A stretch of DNA of 64,000 nt from CAYPTY01 sp964413935 (GCA_964413935.1 CAYPTY010000005.1:62001-126000); one strand, 5' to 3'; positions 44,618 to 54,070 are shown, counted from the first letter of the stretch. A program made the numbers and translations. Notes: generated by a model from the letters alone, not told the origin.

Positions 44618-44989
44618 CTATTTCAGCCACTCCACTGCCTTTTCCAGATCCAGTAATACCGATACGTTAAAGCCTTCATTCCGGCTGGCCGTTTCATAGA
44701 ACAGATATTTCTGAACGCCAGGCGTATCTTCGCTCACAAGTAAAGCTACTTTGGTTTTACCTTTGTCGGCATGTTGCAGTTCGGGCAGGCTTTTAACCAC
44801 TTCGTACATATCCCCAACTCCTGCCCGTAAATCCAGTTTGCGGATATCATGCAGAATGTGATATCCAAACTCACCCGCTTTTCTTCTGCACTCACTTATG
44901 TATTGACGCCCTGAAACCCGATCCATGCGCCCACTGGCCCTGGCCCGTATTATTTTTAGCTCATGGTCGATATCTATCAGGGTTTCCAT
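44618..44989 (-). CDS. Small STAS/SpoIIAA-like protein
   Basis: A 123-residue soluble protein. Predicted alternating strands and helices (IDHELKIIRARASGRMDRVS, YISECRRKAGEFGYHILHDI, KTKVALLVSED) and an end helix (LDLEKAVEWLK) fit the STAS-like / SpoIIAA-like fold used as signalling or lipid-binding modules; this is a fold guess without a signature motif. The start codon directly follows the U-tract of the terminator at 44990-45020, and its only ribosome-site candidate (AGGAG) lies in that hairpin. It sits between the EF-G2 gene and the Reg_prop sensor on the same strand. Confidence 0.55.
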   Translation of the reverse strand: METLIDIDHELKIIRARASGRMDRVSGRQYISECRRKAGEFGYHILHDIRKLDLRAGVGDMYEVVKSLPELQHADKGKTKVALLVSEDTPGVQKYLFYETASRNEGFNVSVLLDLEKAVEWLK

Positions 44990-45020
44990 AAAAAAAGGGC
45001 TAACTCCTAAAAGTTAACCC
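44990..45020 (-). terminator. Intrinsic terminator after the EF-G2 gene, touching the next start codon
   Basis: The minus-strand RNA folds GGGUUAACU with AGUUAGCCC (9 pairs, one wobble; loop UUUAGG) and then has seven U. The U-tract ends one base before ATG 44989. A read-through fraction would be needed to express the STAS-like gene from this transcript. Confidence 0.85.
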
Positions 45021-45053
45021 AATTCATGTTAAGCAATTAATAAGTCATGGCGC

Positions 45054-47183
45054 TCAGGCCAGTTCCATTTCTTCGTTTTCCCTGATTACACGTTCCTGTA
45101 CATCATAGGGTACTGCAGCGTAATGAGAATATTGGCGGGTATAGGTTGCCGATCCCTGAGTCATAGACTTCAGCCTTGTTGAGTAATAATCAAGTTCCTC
45201 AAGAGGCACCTGAGCTTTCAGTTTTTGCAGAGCACCTTCCGTGTCCATACCCTGAATCTGTGCACGGCGTGTTCCAAGATCGCTCATAATATCACCCATA
45301 TATTCGGCCGGTACCAGCACCTCGATTTCATAAACCGGCTCCAGGAGTTGTGGGGAAGCCTGCATAAAACCTTCTTTGAATGCCATCAGGGATGCTGTCT
45401 TGAAGGCGGCCTCGTTGGAATCCACAGAGTGCATAGATCCGTCATAAACGGCCACATGTACATCTCGAACCCGGCAGCCACTCATGGGCCCGTTTTCCAT
45501 TTTATCCATGATTCCTTTCACTATGGCCGGCATAAACCGGTTGTCTATCACACCGCCCACAATGCAATTATCAAAGACCAACTTACCGCCCCAGGGCAGT
45601 TCAATCACATCGGAATTTCTAACCTTCAGTTCGGGTGGAAAACTGCTTTTTCCTTCTTCATAAGGCTCAAGATACAGATAAACCTCCGCATACTGTCCTG
45701 CACCACCCGACTGCTTTTTATGTTTGTACTGGGTTTTGACCATCTTGGTGATGGTTTCACGATACGGAATGCGCGGTGTGTAAAATTCGACATTCAGCCC
45801 GAAGCGATTTTTCAGGGCATGTTCGATCACATTCAGATGCTCTTCGCCCTGTCCATGCAGAATAACCTGCTTCAGTTCCTGGCTGTGCTCCACTTCAAGA
45901 GAGGGGTCTTCCCGCTGCAACTGATGCATTGCATTTCCGAGTTTATCCTCATCACCCTCTTTGGCCAGCTTAACGGCTGATCGAATGGTGGTTGGCGGGA
46001 ATTCAATGTAATCCAGTTCAACCGAAGAGCCTTTCACATGCAGGGTATCATTCACATCCCCTTCCTTTAGTTTAACCACGGCTGCAATATCGCCGGTACT
46101 TACGGAAGCCACTTCATCCCGATTATGTCCTTCGGTGGTATAGAGGTTACCCAACCTCACCTGATTACCCGATCGGGCTATTTCCAGATCCATCCCGGCC
46201 TTCACTTCCCCGCCATAAACTTTAAAATAGATCAGCTCGCCCACATGAGATTCCGAATGGGTTTTAAACAGGAACATCACAGGATCCCCATCGGGATTCA
46301 ATGCAAAATCATCGCCCTTAACTGTTTTCGGGGCATTGGCCTCTACCGGGTTCGGGGCTACATCACCCAGAAAACCCATTACACGACCGGTGCCCATATT
46401 TCGTTCTGCACAGGAACAGAAAACGGGAAATATCTGCCGGTTTACCAGGGCCATATGCAGGCCATGCTGCATCTGTTCTTCATCCAGTTCTCCCTGTTCA
46501 AAATACAAATCCATCAGCGACTCGTCATTTTCTGCGATCAGCTCTACCAACTGTTGATGTAATACCTCTGCTTTGTCTTTTTCTGAATCCGGAATGGGTA
46601 ATTTATCCGGCTTGCCGCCGTCTTCAGGGAACTCATACATGGTCATGCGCAGCACATCGATAATTGCATGAAAATCATCCCCCTCACTGTAGGGATATTG
46701 TACGATGGTAACTTCGCGACCAAAGTGTTCTTTTGCGGTATCTACCGTTTTCTGAAAATCAGACTGGGAGCCATCCAGTTTATTTACCACAAAAAATGAG
46801 GGCACATTATAGCGTCCGGCATATTTCCAGAGGGAGTCGGTTCCCACTTCCACTCCATTTTCTGCATTCAGAACAAAAATTGCGGTATCCGCTACCCGAA
46901 GAGCACCGGCTACCTCTCCTATGTAATCGGAAGTGCCCGGTGTATCGATGAGATTGATTTTATTTCCTCTCCAGTCCAGATTCATGAAGGATGAGAAGAC
47001 TGACTTTTCTTTTTCATGTTCGATTTCGTGAAAATCGGATACGGTATTTTTTTCGGAAATACTGCCTCTTCGTTTAATCGCACCGGCTTCGAATAGCATG
47101 GTCTCGGCGAGTGTTGTTTTACCTGAGCCCGAGTGACCCAGGAGAACGACATTTCGAATGTGGGCAGGATTATAAACTTTCAT
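45054..47183 (-). CDS. EF-G2-type translational GTPase
   Basis: A 709-residue elongation-factor-G-like protein with all five domains. I start at ATG 47183 because a strong AAGGAG lies 6 bases upstream; the open frame begins 42 codons earlier with a segment unlike the family. The P-loop is GHSGSGKT (16-23) rather than the GHIDAGKT of canonical EF-G. Switch II reads DTPGTSDY (80-87), so the catalytic histidine of canonical DTPGHVDF is replaced by T84. NKLD is intact. These changes mark the EF-G2 (FusA2) class, whose exact role in translation is unsettled. Canonical fusA, usually near tuf and rps genes, must be elsewhere. Confidence 0.88.
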   Translation of the reverse strand: MKVYNPAHIRNVVLLGHSGSGKTTLAETMLFEAGAIKRRGSISEKNTVSDFHEIEHEKEKSVFSSFMNLDWRGNKINLIDTPGTSDYIGEVAGALRVADTAIFVLNAENGVEVGTDSLWKYAGRYNVPSFFVVNKLDGSQSDFQKTVDTAKEHFGREVTIVQYPYSEGDDFHAIIDVLRMTMYEFPEDGGKPDKLPIPDSEKDKAEVLHQQLVELIAENDESLMDLYFEQGELDEEQMQHGLHMALVNRQIFPVFCSCAERNMGTGRVMGFLGDVAPNPVEANAPKTVKGDDFALNPDGDPVMFLFKTHSESHVGELIYFKVYGGEVKAGMDLEIARSGNQVRLGNLYTTEGHNRDEVASVSTGDIAAVVKLKEGDVNDTLHVKGSSVELDYIEFPPTTIRSAVKLAKEGDEDKLGNAMHQLQREDPSLEVEHSQELKQVILHGQGEEHLNVIEHALKNRFGLNVEFYTPRIPYRETITKMVKTQYKHKKQSGGAGQYAEVYLYLEPYEEGKSSFPPELKVRNSDVIELPWGGKLVFDNCIVGGVIDNRFMPAIVKGIMDKMENGPMSGCRVRDVHVAVYDGSMHSVDSNEAAFKTASLMAFKEGFMQASPQLLEPVYEIEVLVPAEYMGDIMSDLGTRRAQIQGMDTEGALQKLKAQVPLEELDYYSTRLKSMTQGSATYTRQYSHYAAVPYDVQERVIRENEEMELA

Positions 47184-47189
47184 TGGAAA

Positions 47190-47195
47190 CTCCTT
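47190..47195 (-). promoter_or_regulatory. Ribosome-binding site deciding the EF-G2 start
   Basis: AAGGAG on the minus strand, 6 bases from ATG 47183. It is one of the strongest Shine-Dalgarno sequences in the window and shows that at least some genes here use the classical mechanism. Confidence 0.8.
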
Positions 47196-47350
47196 TTGGT
47201 GAAATTTGAAAACAGGAATCGAATTTGTATCTACTGTCTTTCTGCATTGGTGTTTTGATAGGCTTGCTGAATTTCTTACATGGATCCCCTTTTCATTGTG
47301 CAGAAACAATTGCTTGGAAGTAATTTAGGATACTTCGTAATTAAATCAAG

Positions 47351-48346
47351 ATGAAAAAGCTCTTATTGATACAGACCGGCGGCACCATTGCCATGACCAT
47401 GAAGAAGGATAAGGTGGAGCTGGATCTGCACTACTGGCATCAGCTGCTGAAGGAAGAATTCCCCGAGCTGAGTGCCCTGGCCGATATTGAAACCAAACCC
47501 CTCTATTTTGAGGACTCCTCTGACCTGAATCCCGAGCATTGGTTGCAGATCGCGAAAACCATTGAAGAGAGGCATGATGATGTGGACGGTATTGTGATCT
47601 TGCATGGTACCGATACCATGGCCTACACCTCTACCGCTCTATCATTCGGATTGCGTGGCCTTAAAATACCGATCGTGTTTACCGGCAGCCAGGTGCCCAT
47701 GAGCAATCTTCGAAGCGATGCCCGGCGTAATCTGATAAACTCCATTGAAATTGCAACCTGTGATATTCCCGAGGTCTGCATCTGCTTCAATGACCACGTT
47801 TACCGTGCCAACCGAAGCACCAAAATGAGCATTGGCGATTTTGATGCCTTTGCTTCACCCAATATACCACCGCTTGCTGGAATCGGGCTGAAAATTGAAA
47901 TCAGTGATCAGGTTCTGCGCGATGCCCAGCCTTTTGTAAATAACTGTGCTTTCAAAAACCGGATTTTCGTACTTACTCTCTTCCCCGGAATGAGCGTCGA
48001 TTATCTGAACTGTCTGAAGCTAAGCGAACTGGATGCCGTGATTATCCGGGCTTTTGGAAGTGGAAATTTTCCTACAAAAGGTCCTTTCTCTTTACTTCCA
48101 TTTTTGGAAAAATGCAGACAGGAAGAGGTCATCGTAAGTATAGTGTCCCAGGCCGATTACGATGCGGTTGATCTGAAAACCTATGCGGCAGGCCGAAAGG
48201 CGCTGGAACTGGGTGCTGTGGGCGCCAAAGACATGACCCTTGAGGCCGCAGTTACTAAGATGATGTGGCTCACGGAACACTATTCCGATAAGAATGAGAT
48301 CAAAGAACTGTACAAGCGTCCGCTGGCAGGCGAATTAACCAGATAG
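47351..48346 (+). CDS. ansA: Cytoplasmic asparaginase (type I)
   Basis: A 331-residue L-asparaginase. The first catalytic threonine is T12 in TGGTIAM, and the second motif HGTDTMAYT (85-93) carries the second threonine and the aspartate of the Thr-Lys-Asp triad. There is no signal peptide, so it acts in the cytosol, as type I enzymes do. It is divergent from the EF-G2 gene (167 bases between the starts) and precedes the exonuclease by 3 bases. The stop is TAG, so amber is a normal stop in this genome. Confidence 0.94.
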   Translation: MKKLLLIQTGGTIAMTMKKDKVELDLHYWHQLLKEEFPELSALADIETKPLYFEDSSDLNPEHWLQIAKTIEERHDDVDGIVILHGTDTMAYTSTALSFGLRGLKIPIVFTGSQVPMSNLRSDARRNLINSIEIATCDIPEVCICFNDHVYRANRSTKMSIGDFDAFASPNIPPLAGIGLKIEISDQVLRDAQPFVNNCAFKNRIFVLTLFPGMSVDYLNCLKLSELDAVIIRAFGSGNFPTKGPFSLLPFLEKCRQEEVIVSIVSQADYDAVDLKTYAAGRKALELGAVGAKDMTLEAAVTKMMWLTEHYSDKNEIKELYKRPLAGELTR

Positions 48347-48349
48347 CTT

Positions 48350-49066
48350 ATGTTTTTTATTTTCGATGTGGAAACCATACCTGACATTGCCTTCATTCGC
48401 AAGGTATTGCAGGACGATTTTTCGGAGGATGATGTGTTACTGGAGCGGGCCTCAGAGGAGCTTGCCCGCAATAAATCCGGCTTTCTTCCACCGATGTTCC
48501 ATCGCATGGTATCCTGGGTAGGACTCTGGATTGAGAACACCGGCCATCCCAAACAAAAAGCGGCCTGGCATGGTGAAGATGAAAAGGAAGGGTTAATCAA
48601 ACTGTTTGAGGTCCTGAATACCTACCGGGATTTCGGGTTGATTCATCACAACGGCAAAGGCTTTGATATTCCTCTGATTACCTATCGTGCTTTGAAACAC
48701 CAGCTGCAGATGCCCACCCGAATGAGTGATCACGACATTAAGTACCGCTATTCCAAGCAGAATGTGGATCTGGTGGATGAATTCAGTAATTATGGATCCA
48801 GCTCATGGCCCAAACTGAAGCATCTGGGTTATCTGATTGATATCCCCTTTAAGCAGACCGGTGAAGGAAATATCGTTTTTGAAATGTTCAAAGAGGGGAA
48901 GCTTCCAGCCATCGAACATTACTGTTATGAGGATGTGATGGCTACCTACATCGTTTGGCTGAATCTGCGCCACACCGAAGGTAACATTCCAACGGATGAT
49001 TTCCGGAATTTAAATGAACGGGCGCTGGGTAAGCTGAGGGAGATTCAGAACAGCGCACCCGAATGA
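48350..49066 (+). CDS. Predicted 3'-5' exonuclease (DNA polB-type exo2 family)
   Basis: A 238-residue DEDD-type exonuclease. Exo I is FDVETIPD (D6, E8), exo II is around NGKGFDIPLITYRAL, and exo III is YCYEDVMATYIVWL, so all four metal-binding acids seem present. The middle holds MVSWVGLWIE. Proteins of the PF10108 family are stand-alone relatives of the polB proofreading domain; their substrate is not known. It starts 3 bases after ansA and converges on the oxidoreductase at 49068 with one base between stops. Confidence 0.88.
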   Translation: MFFIFDVETIPDIAFIRKVLQDDFSEDDVLLERASEELARNKSGFLPPMFHRMVSWVGLWIENTGHPKQKAAWHGEDEKEGLIKLFEVLNTYRDFGLIHHNGKGFDIPLITYRALKHQLQMPTRMSDHDIKYRYSKQNVDLVDEFSNYGSSSWPKLKHLGYLIDIPFKQTGEGNIVFEMFKEGKLPAIEHYCYEDVMATYIVWLNLRHTEGNIPTDDFRNLNERALGKLREIQNSAPE

Positions 49067-49067
49067 T

Positions 49068-50549
49068 TCAGACAATCCGATCCGGATCGCTGTAATCCAG
49101 CACCTCACCCCGATATCCGAAAATGCGTTTAATCCACTTTACCGTCGATTCGGACTGATTCCTGATATACCATTGATCCGCTGCTCTCCGTGCTCCCAAT
49201 CCATAGGTAGGATAAGGATGAATGGTATCGGCCATATTCCTCAGAGTTACTCCGTTCTTCATAGCCAGAGCAAAATTGGAAATGAGATCACCGGCCTGAG
49301 CTCCTGCAATGGTTGCTCCGTAAATTTTACCATCCAGTTTTCGGGCAAATACCTTGATTAGTCCTCGAGTTGCCCCGTCGGTGATGGCCCGGTCTATTTT
49401 GGAATAGGGAAATCGATAGGTTTGGAATGAGGTACCCTCTTCTTTCAGTTCTTTTTCGCTTTTTCCGACATGAGCCAGCTCGGGTTCAGTAAAGGTGGCC
49501 CAGGGTACATGATCTTTATCAATATTCATGGGAAATTTGAGCAGCATATTGGTGACGGCAACCTTGGCCATGTGTTCACTCATGTGGGTGAACTGATATC
49601 GCCCAGTTACATCCCCGATAGCATAAATATTACTCTGGCTGGTTCTGCAATGCTCATTCACTTTGATGCCCTTTGCGTAGGTTTCTACTCCGGCTAAATC
49701 CAGACCCAGTCCATGTAGATTAGCCCGCCTGCCGGTGGCAACGAGCAGGGCGTCCGCACTAAGAGTATCCGATTCTCCACCTTTCTCAAACCGGATCACC
49801 TTTTTTCCCTTCTCTTCGATTACCTCAGTAATTTGAACATTCAGCTTGAATTCTACACCGTCTTCAATAAGCTTTTCCTGCAGAATTTCTACCAGTTCTG
49901 CATCGTCATTCAGCATTATGCGATCGGCCATGTCCAGCACAGTTACCTTGCTGCCCAGATGGGTAAATGCCTGCGACATCTCAATCCCGATTGGTCCGCC
50001 CCCGATGATGGCTAAGTGTTCGGGTTGTTTTTGATTCAGGAAGAGGGATTCGTTGGTGAGATAATCAACGGTATCCAGTCCTTTGATGGGTGGTACAAAT
50101 GCTGAAGCACCCGCAGCTATCACAAAATATCTGGAACCGATGGTGCGAAGTCCACCATCCTCCAGAGTCACTTCAATGTGATGGGAACCGGTAAAAGTGG
50201 CGCTGCCCTGTACAACCTCAATGCCCATTTCCTCATATATCTTCGGATCATCCGCATCCTCATAAACTTCCTGAATGGTATGCTGTACATGCTTGATTAC
50301 CTTGGCAAAATCAATGTCAGGCTGTTGATCGGTGAGCCCGTATTTTGAAGCTTTTCGGATGTCAGCGGCAACTTTTCCCGCTTTCAGCAGAACTTTCGAG
50401 GGAATACAGCCCGACCAGGTACAATCTCCGCCCAGTTTGTACCGCTCAATCATCATGGTTTTGGCACCCAGGTTTGCGGCTACCCCTGATGCGGTTAGTC
50501 CGGCAGCTCCCCCTCCGATCACTACAACATCATATTCAAACTTCGCCAT
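49068..50549 (-). CDS. FAD-dependent pyridine nucleotide-disulfide oxidoreductase (MerA/Lpd-like)
   Basis: A 493-residue flavoprotein. Start at ATG 50549 is set by AGGAG 6 bases upstream and by the conserved YDVVVIGGGAAGLTA that follows. The redox-active pair is C43/C48 (GGDCTWSGCIPSK). The second Rossmann motif is IIGGGPIGIEMSQAF. The C-terminal dimer domain carries the catalytic histidine in TIHPYPTYGLGARRA. It resembles mercuric-reductase-like proteins without a metal-binding N-terminal domain and without the C-terminal vicinal cysteines, so real mercury reduction is unlikely. It overlaps the small membrane-protein gene by 14 bases. Confidence 0.9.
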   Translation of the reverse strand: MAKFEYDVVVIGGGAAGLTASGVAANLGAKTMMIERYKLGGDCTWSGCIPSKVLLKAGKVAADIRKASKYGLTDQQPDIDFAKVIKHVQHTIQEVYEDADDPKIYEEMGIEVVQGSATFTGSHHIEVTLEDGGLRTIGSRYFVIAAGASAFVPPIKGLDTVDYLTNESLFLNQKQPEHLAIIGGGPIGIEMSQAFTHLGSKVTVLDMADRIMLNDDAELVEILQEKLIEDGVEFKLNVQITEVIEEKGKKVIRFEKGGESDTLSADALLVATGRRANLHGLGLDLAGVETYAKGIKVNEHCRTSQSNIYAIGDVTGRYQFTHMSEHMAKVAVTNMLLKFPMNIDKDHVPWATFTEPELAHVGKSEKELKEEGTSFQTYRFPYSKIDRAITDGATRGLIKVFARKLDGKIYGATIAGAQAGDLISNFALAMKNGVTLRNMADTIHPYPTYGLGARRAADQWYIRNQSESTVKWIKRIFGYRGEVLDYSDPDRIV

Positions 50550-50895
50550 GCTCCGCTCCTGCCTGCTGATTTTGGATTCCATCCTGTATTTTCTTCCAGG
50601 TACTGTAAATGCCGATTCCAACCATGAGCATAACTATTCCGTACACCCAGATCGGCACATTTCTACCGGCTATAATGAGATATAAATAGGCCGACACAAA
50701 AAAGAACAGGCTTAACAAAGCCTGAACGATGATGGGTTTACCCTTTCTGAGATTTCGGATCAGCCAGCCGAGTGAAAGGGAAAAAAGAGGTATAGCCCCT
50801 ACATATATACTCCCGAAAATGATTGGATTCACTCCGTATTGCTCCCCAAGCCCTAAAAACCAGTCGCCAGCGTTCTGAATCAGTTCCGCAATCAT
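50536..50895 (-). CDS. Small three-helix membrane protein of unknown function
   Basis: A 119-residue protein with three predicted membrane segments (about 26-46, 57-76 and 82-100). Loops are short and the C-terminus is polar (DGIQNQQAGAEHGEV). I do not recognise a family. The 3' end overlaps the oxidoreductase start by 14 bases, so the two are likely co-expressed and may work together in membrane redox chemistry; that is only inference. It lies downstream of the terminator at 50983-51007, so its promoter is in the roughly 90 bases between. Confidence 0.65.
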   Translation of the reverse strand: MIAELIQNAGDWFLGLGEQYGVNPIIFGSIYVGAIPLFSLSLGWLIRNLRKGKPIIVQALLSLFFFVSAYLYLIIAGRNVPIWVYGIVMLMVGIGIYSTWKKIQDGIQNQQAGAEHGEV

Positions 50896-50982
50896 AAATA
50901 TTATTCCATTAATTTTTGTATAAAACTGAGCCTTTGGCCGATTAGTTCATGATTGGCAAAGTGTTACAGAATTGTTAGAAAC

Positions 50983-51007
50983 AAAAAAAGCCCCGCTTTC
51001 GCGGGGT
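50983..51007 (-). terminator. Intrinsic terminator, probably bidirectional
   Basis: Stem CCCCGC / GCGGGG with loop TTTC (50991-51006) has A/T tracts on both sides. On the minus strand seven T follow, ending the metal-uptake operon (lipoprotein gene at 51034). On the plus strand five T follow, but no plus-strand gene ends here. Confidence 0.9.
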
Positions 51008-51033
51008 TTTTCAAGCTACAATAAAGTGATTTC

Positions 51034-51624
51034 TTACTGAATATTTACGGGAATGTCTATGTCAATATCAGATTCGTCACTTTTGTCTGTACCGTTTTTA
51101 GGTCCTTCATCATAATGGCTCAGCACTACGTTTAGAGTAGCGGTATCTGCACCACCAGCTGATACCACAACAAGGTATTCCAAACCAACAGGTAGCTGGT
51201 TCGAATCCTGATCAGTAATCGTAATGGTTACACGGGCAGCACCGGATCCACTCAACTCATAAAAAAACTGATGCTCATCATCTTCTTCTTCCACTTCTTC
51301 GGTGATGTCTTCGGCCGGATTTTTGGTAGTATCCAGCAGCTCGATGGTACCGCTGTAAGAAGTACCGGCAGCAAGAGTCAGTGTACCGATGGTTGGGGCG
51401 TTTCCGCCTTCGCCGTCCGCATCTTCCCAGGTAACGGTTGTGGTATTGTTTGTTTCATTACCCTGTGCATCCAGCTCAGTGAGTGTCAGGCGAACGAGGG
51501 TAATCAGTTCTTCTTCACCCGGACCTTCATCCACGCTTGACGGATCATCGTCGCAGGAGGCAAAAGGAAGGATAAGTATTGTGGCCAGTAGAAAAAGGCC
51601 AAATCTTGATGTGTATGTTTTCAT
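51034..51624 (-). CDS. Small acidic lipoprotein co-encoded with the TonB receptor
   Basis: A 196-residue lipoprotein. The signal ends with lipobox FASC at C24, followed by an acidic linker (DDDPSSVDEGPGEEEL). The mature part is beta-rich, with EELITLVRLTLTELDA, TVTWEDADGEGGNAPTI, SYSGTIELLDTTKNPAEDIT, an EEVEEEDDEHQFFYEL acidic/His patch and VTITITDQDSNQLPVGLEYL. This layout matches a lipoprotein family that repeatedly neighbours TonB receptors in Bacteroidota and is often annotated as a type 1 periplasmic binding fold protein. It ends the operon that starts at 54436. Confidence 0.8.
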   Translation of the reverse strand: MKTYTSRFGLFLLATILILPFASCDDDPSSVDEGPGEEELITLVRLTLTELDAQGNETNNTTTVTWEDADGEGGNAPTIGTLTLAAGTSYSGTIELLDTTKNPAEDITEEVEEEDDEHQFFYELSGSGAARVTITITDQDSNQLPVGLEYLVVVSAGGADTATLNVVLSHYDEGPKNGTDKSDESDIDIDIPVNIQ

Positions 51625-51673
51625 AGGTCTTAATGATTGATTATTGATGGATGGTTGTTGGTAAAAATAAAAA

Positions 51674-54004
51674 TCATTGGCTGCTCCCGAATGGAACGCT
51701 CAGGCGCATCAGCAGATTACGCCCGGGTTCATCGATGAAATATCGAAAGCGACTCAGGTATTCCCTGTAGGTGGTATTCAATGCATTGTTCAGGGAGAGG
51801 GACAACTTCGGTGCATTCCGGCTGCTGCCCAGTCGGGTTCCGAGTTGAATATTGGCCAGAAAATAGGCTTCAGGCGGATCAGTGTAATCGATCCCCTCAG
51901 GGAAGCGGGTTTGTTCAGCCACATAATTACCGGAAAATTCCAGATAATTGCCGTTGAACAGTCCCATGTCTTCCAAATCGAAATGTACAGAGGCGCTGGC
52001 CCGATCAGCCGGCATAAAAATCAGAGGAACATCATCATCCAGGTTTGTTGCCCGAATCAAGGAGAGTGAAGTACCCAGTCGAATTCCAGAGGTCAGCTGA
52101 TATTCGTAAACTGCATCAAAACCCCGCATTATGGTATCCGTTGAGCGATAGCGAAACAGCGGGAAAGAACCACGGATGGTTAGTACCGGCTCGGTACCCG
52201 GCTGCAGATAGATAAATTCATCAATGAAGTTGTTGTATACGCTCAGCTGCAGGTAGCTTCTGGGGCCCGCGTTTCTAAGCGTGATGTCAATATTATAACT
52301 GCGCTCTACACCAAGATCAGGATCACCCAGTTCATACTGCGCGGTTCCATGATGCACGCCATCACTGTATTGTTCATTCACACCCGGTGGGCGCCATGCG
52401 GAACCAAAATTGGAACTCAGCGACCATTCTTCATTAAACTTGTAAATAACCCCGCCCACAAAGGTCAGATTCTGGAAATTGAAATCCTCACTTTGCACCA
52501 CCCTGTTTTCCAGCAGAAATACCCGACGCCAGTGATAGTCATATCGAAGACCGGCTTCCAGCGTCCAGAGCTGGTTGGTCCACTTTTCTATGGCATAAAT
52601 TCCCCCGTTATAGGAACGGAAATTTGGAATGAGAAAGCCGGAGCCACTCCTCACATTGCCCTGCCGCATCCCGTTAAAACCGATGGTACCGAAAAATCCG
52701 TTTTTGGGCTGGTGCCTGAACTTTAGGTCTAAGCTGTGGGTAAAGAGGGTAAGATCATAAGCGGGTTTTCCTGAGGGCCCGCCACCGGCCGGACCGTGAG
52801 CATCAAATTCCTGCCGGTCGTTTTGCTGATATCCGTATTGAAATTCAAGAATTCCACTTCTGTCAAAATTATGCTTCAAACTATATGAGAACATCTGATG
52901 CTCCACTCTCTGTTTCGGGGGCTTGATGTCGTATGAGAAATCATAATCAAGCAGCGGGGTGCCACGCTCAATTACCCGCATAAGATCGCTGGTATTGCCG
53001 ATATGCGCTCCGGTATAAATCCCCAGTGTGGTACCAAAAAAACTGTACATAAGATCATGGGTGGTACGGCCTTTTTCATAGTTCAGCTGGGCTGAATAAT
53101 CCAGTTCCTCAAAACCGGAATTTCGGATTACATCTGTAGGTGTCCGCGAATCACCGGCTTTCCGGTAACTGATTTGAGTGCGCCAGCCAAGGTTGCCTAG
53201 TTTTGGGATACCCCCTTCCAGTCTGAGTGAACTTGCCGCCTGCAAATTGTTGGTAAATCCGTTGAAATTATATTCTCCGGTTAACAAACGGCTCTTGGCA
53301 ATCTGGTCATTTTCTACTTTAATGATCCCGCCGATGGCCCCGATTCCGTATTCCACTCCTGCCGCACCTCGTACCACTTCTACCCGATCGGGCATGAAGG
53401 GATCAATTTCCGGAGCATGCTCCCCTCCCCACTGCTGTCCTTCCTGCTGAATCCCATTATTCAGTAAGATGAGCCGTTGACTGTGCAGGCCTCGAATTAC
53501 CGGTTTGGAAATGGTTGGACCGGTGTTCAGTGTGGTTACCCCGGGTACATCCCTGAGAACATCCGCGAGTACCTGTCCTCGCGATCGTTCCAGTTCTTCA
53601 TGGCTGATGATGGATGAGGAAAGAGATGAGGAGGTTAGCGTATCCCTGAAGGCCTCTACAACCACATCTTCAAGACTGTATTCTTTTTCTGTTAAAATAA
53701 AATCATGTATGCGGTCTGATTGTATCTGAAGCTTTTCTTCCAGTGGCAGATGGTTCAGGTATCGCACAAGGAAAGTGTAAGTTCCAGGTCCGGGTAAATT
53801 GATCTGATAGAGTCCATGTTCGTCTGCGGCTACCCCGGTTTCCAGTTCTTCTACGAAAATAGTAGCTCCGACCAGGGGTTGACGACTGAGGGAATCAAGA
53901 ACAGCACCACTGAGCGTCAGGCCTTGCTGGGCGCTAACGGTTGAGTTCAGTGAGCTTAATTGAATAACAATAATTGATATAAACAGACTAAAAAATCTGT
54001 GCAT
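51674..54004 (-). CDS. TonB-dependent outer membrane receptor
   Basis: A 776-residue receptor. The signal peptide ends near SAQ25. A CarboxypepD_reg-like domain follows (about 28-110; LTLSGAVLDSLSRQPLVGAT), then the plug (about 120-235) with DVLRDVPGVTTLNTGPTI, PVIRGLHSQRL and RVEVVRGAAGVEYGIGAIGG, and a 22-strand type barrel to the C-terminal SVPFGSSQ. No separate TonB or ExbBD is nearby. It sits between a DUF2946-like gene and the acidic lipoprotein. The trio suggests uptake of a metal or metallophore; copper and zinc are the best guesses, and substrate cannot be proved from sequence. Confidence 0.9.
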   Translation of the reverse strand: MHRFFSLFISIIVIQLSSLNSTVSAQQGLTLSGAVLDSLSRQPLVGATIFVEELETGVAADEHGLYQINLPGPGTYTFLVRYLNHLPLEEKLQIQSDRIHDFILTEKEYSLEDVVVEAFRDTLTSSSLSSSIISHEELERSRGQVLADVLRDVPGVTTLNTGPTISKPVIRGLHSQRLILLNNGIQQEGQQWGGEHAPEIDPFMPDRVEVVRGAAGVEYGIGAIGGIIKVENDQIAKSRLLTGEYNFNGFTNNLQAASSLRLEGGIPKLGNLGWRTQISYRKAGDSRTPTDVIRNSGFEELDYSAQLNYEKGRTTHDLMYSFFGTTLGIYTGAHIGNTSDLMRVIERGTPLLDYDFSYDIKPPKQRVEHQMFSYSLKHNFDRSGILEFQYGYQQNDRQEFDAHGPAGGGPSGKPAYDLTLFTHSLDLKFRHQPKNGFFGTIGFNGMRQGNVRSGSGFLIPNFRSYNGGIYAIEKWTNQLWTLEAGLRYDYHWRRVFLLENRVVQSEDFNFQNLTFVGGVIYKFNEEWSLSSNFGSAWRPPGVNEQYSDGVHHGTAQYELGDPDLGVERSYNIDITLRNAGPRSYLQLSVYNNFIDEFIYLQPGTEPVLTIRGSFPLFRYRSTDTIMRGFDAVYEYQLTSGIRLGTSLSLIRATNLDDDVPLIFMPADRASASVHFDLEDMGLFNGNYLEFSGNYVAEQTRFPEGIDYTDPPEAYFLANIQLGTRLGSSRNAPKLSLSLNNALNTTYREYLSRFRYFIDEPGRNLLMRLSVPFGSSQ

Positions 54005-54070
54005 GCGGTGATGACTTACGAAATTGTTAGAGAATTTAGGACCCGGTTAAGACCGGATTACAAAGCGAGT

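Noticed and set aside
47184..47309. N-terminal extension of the EF-G2 protein
   Set aside because: The strong ribosome site before ATG 47183 and the family N-terminus show that the upstream open frame is not translated.
49068..50549. Mercuric reductase (merA)
   Set aside because: No N-terminal metal-binding domain, no C-terminal vicinal cysteines and no mer genes nearby.
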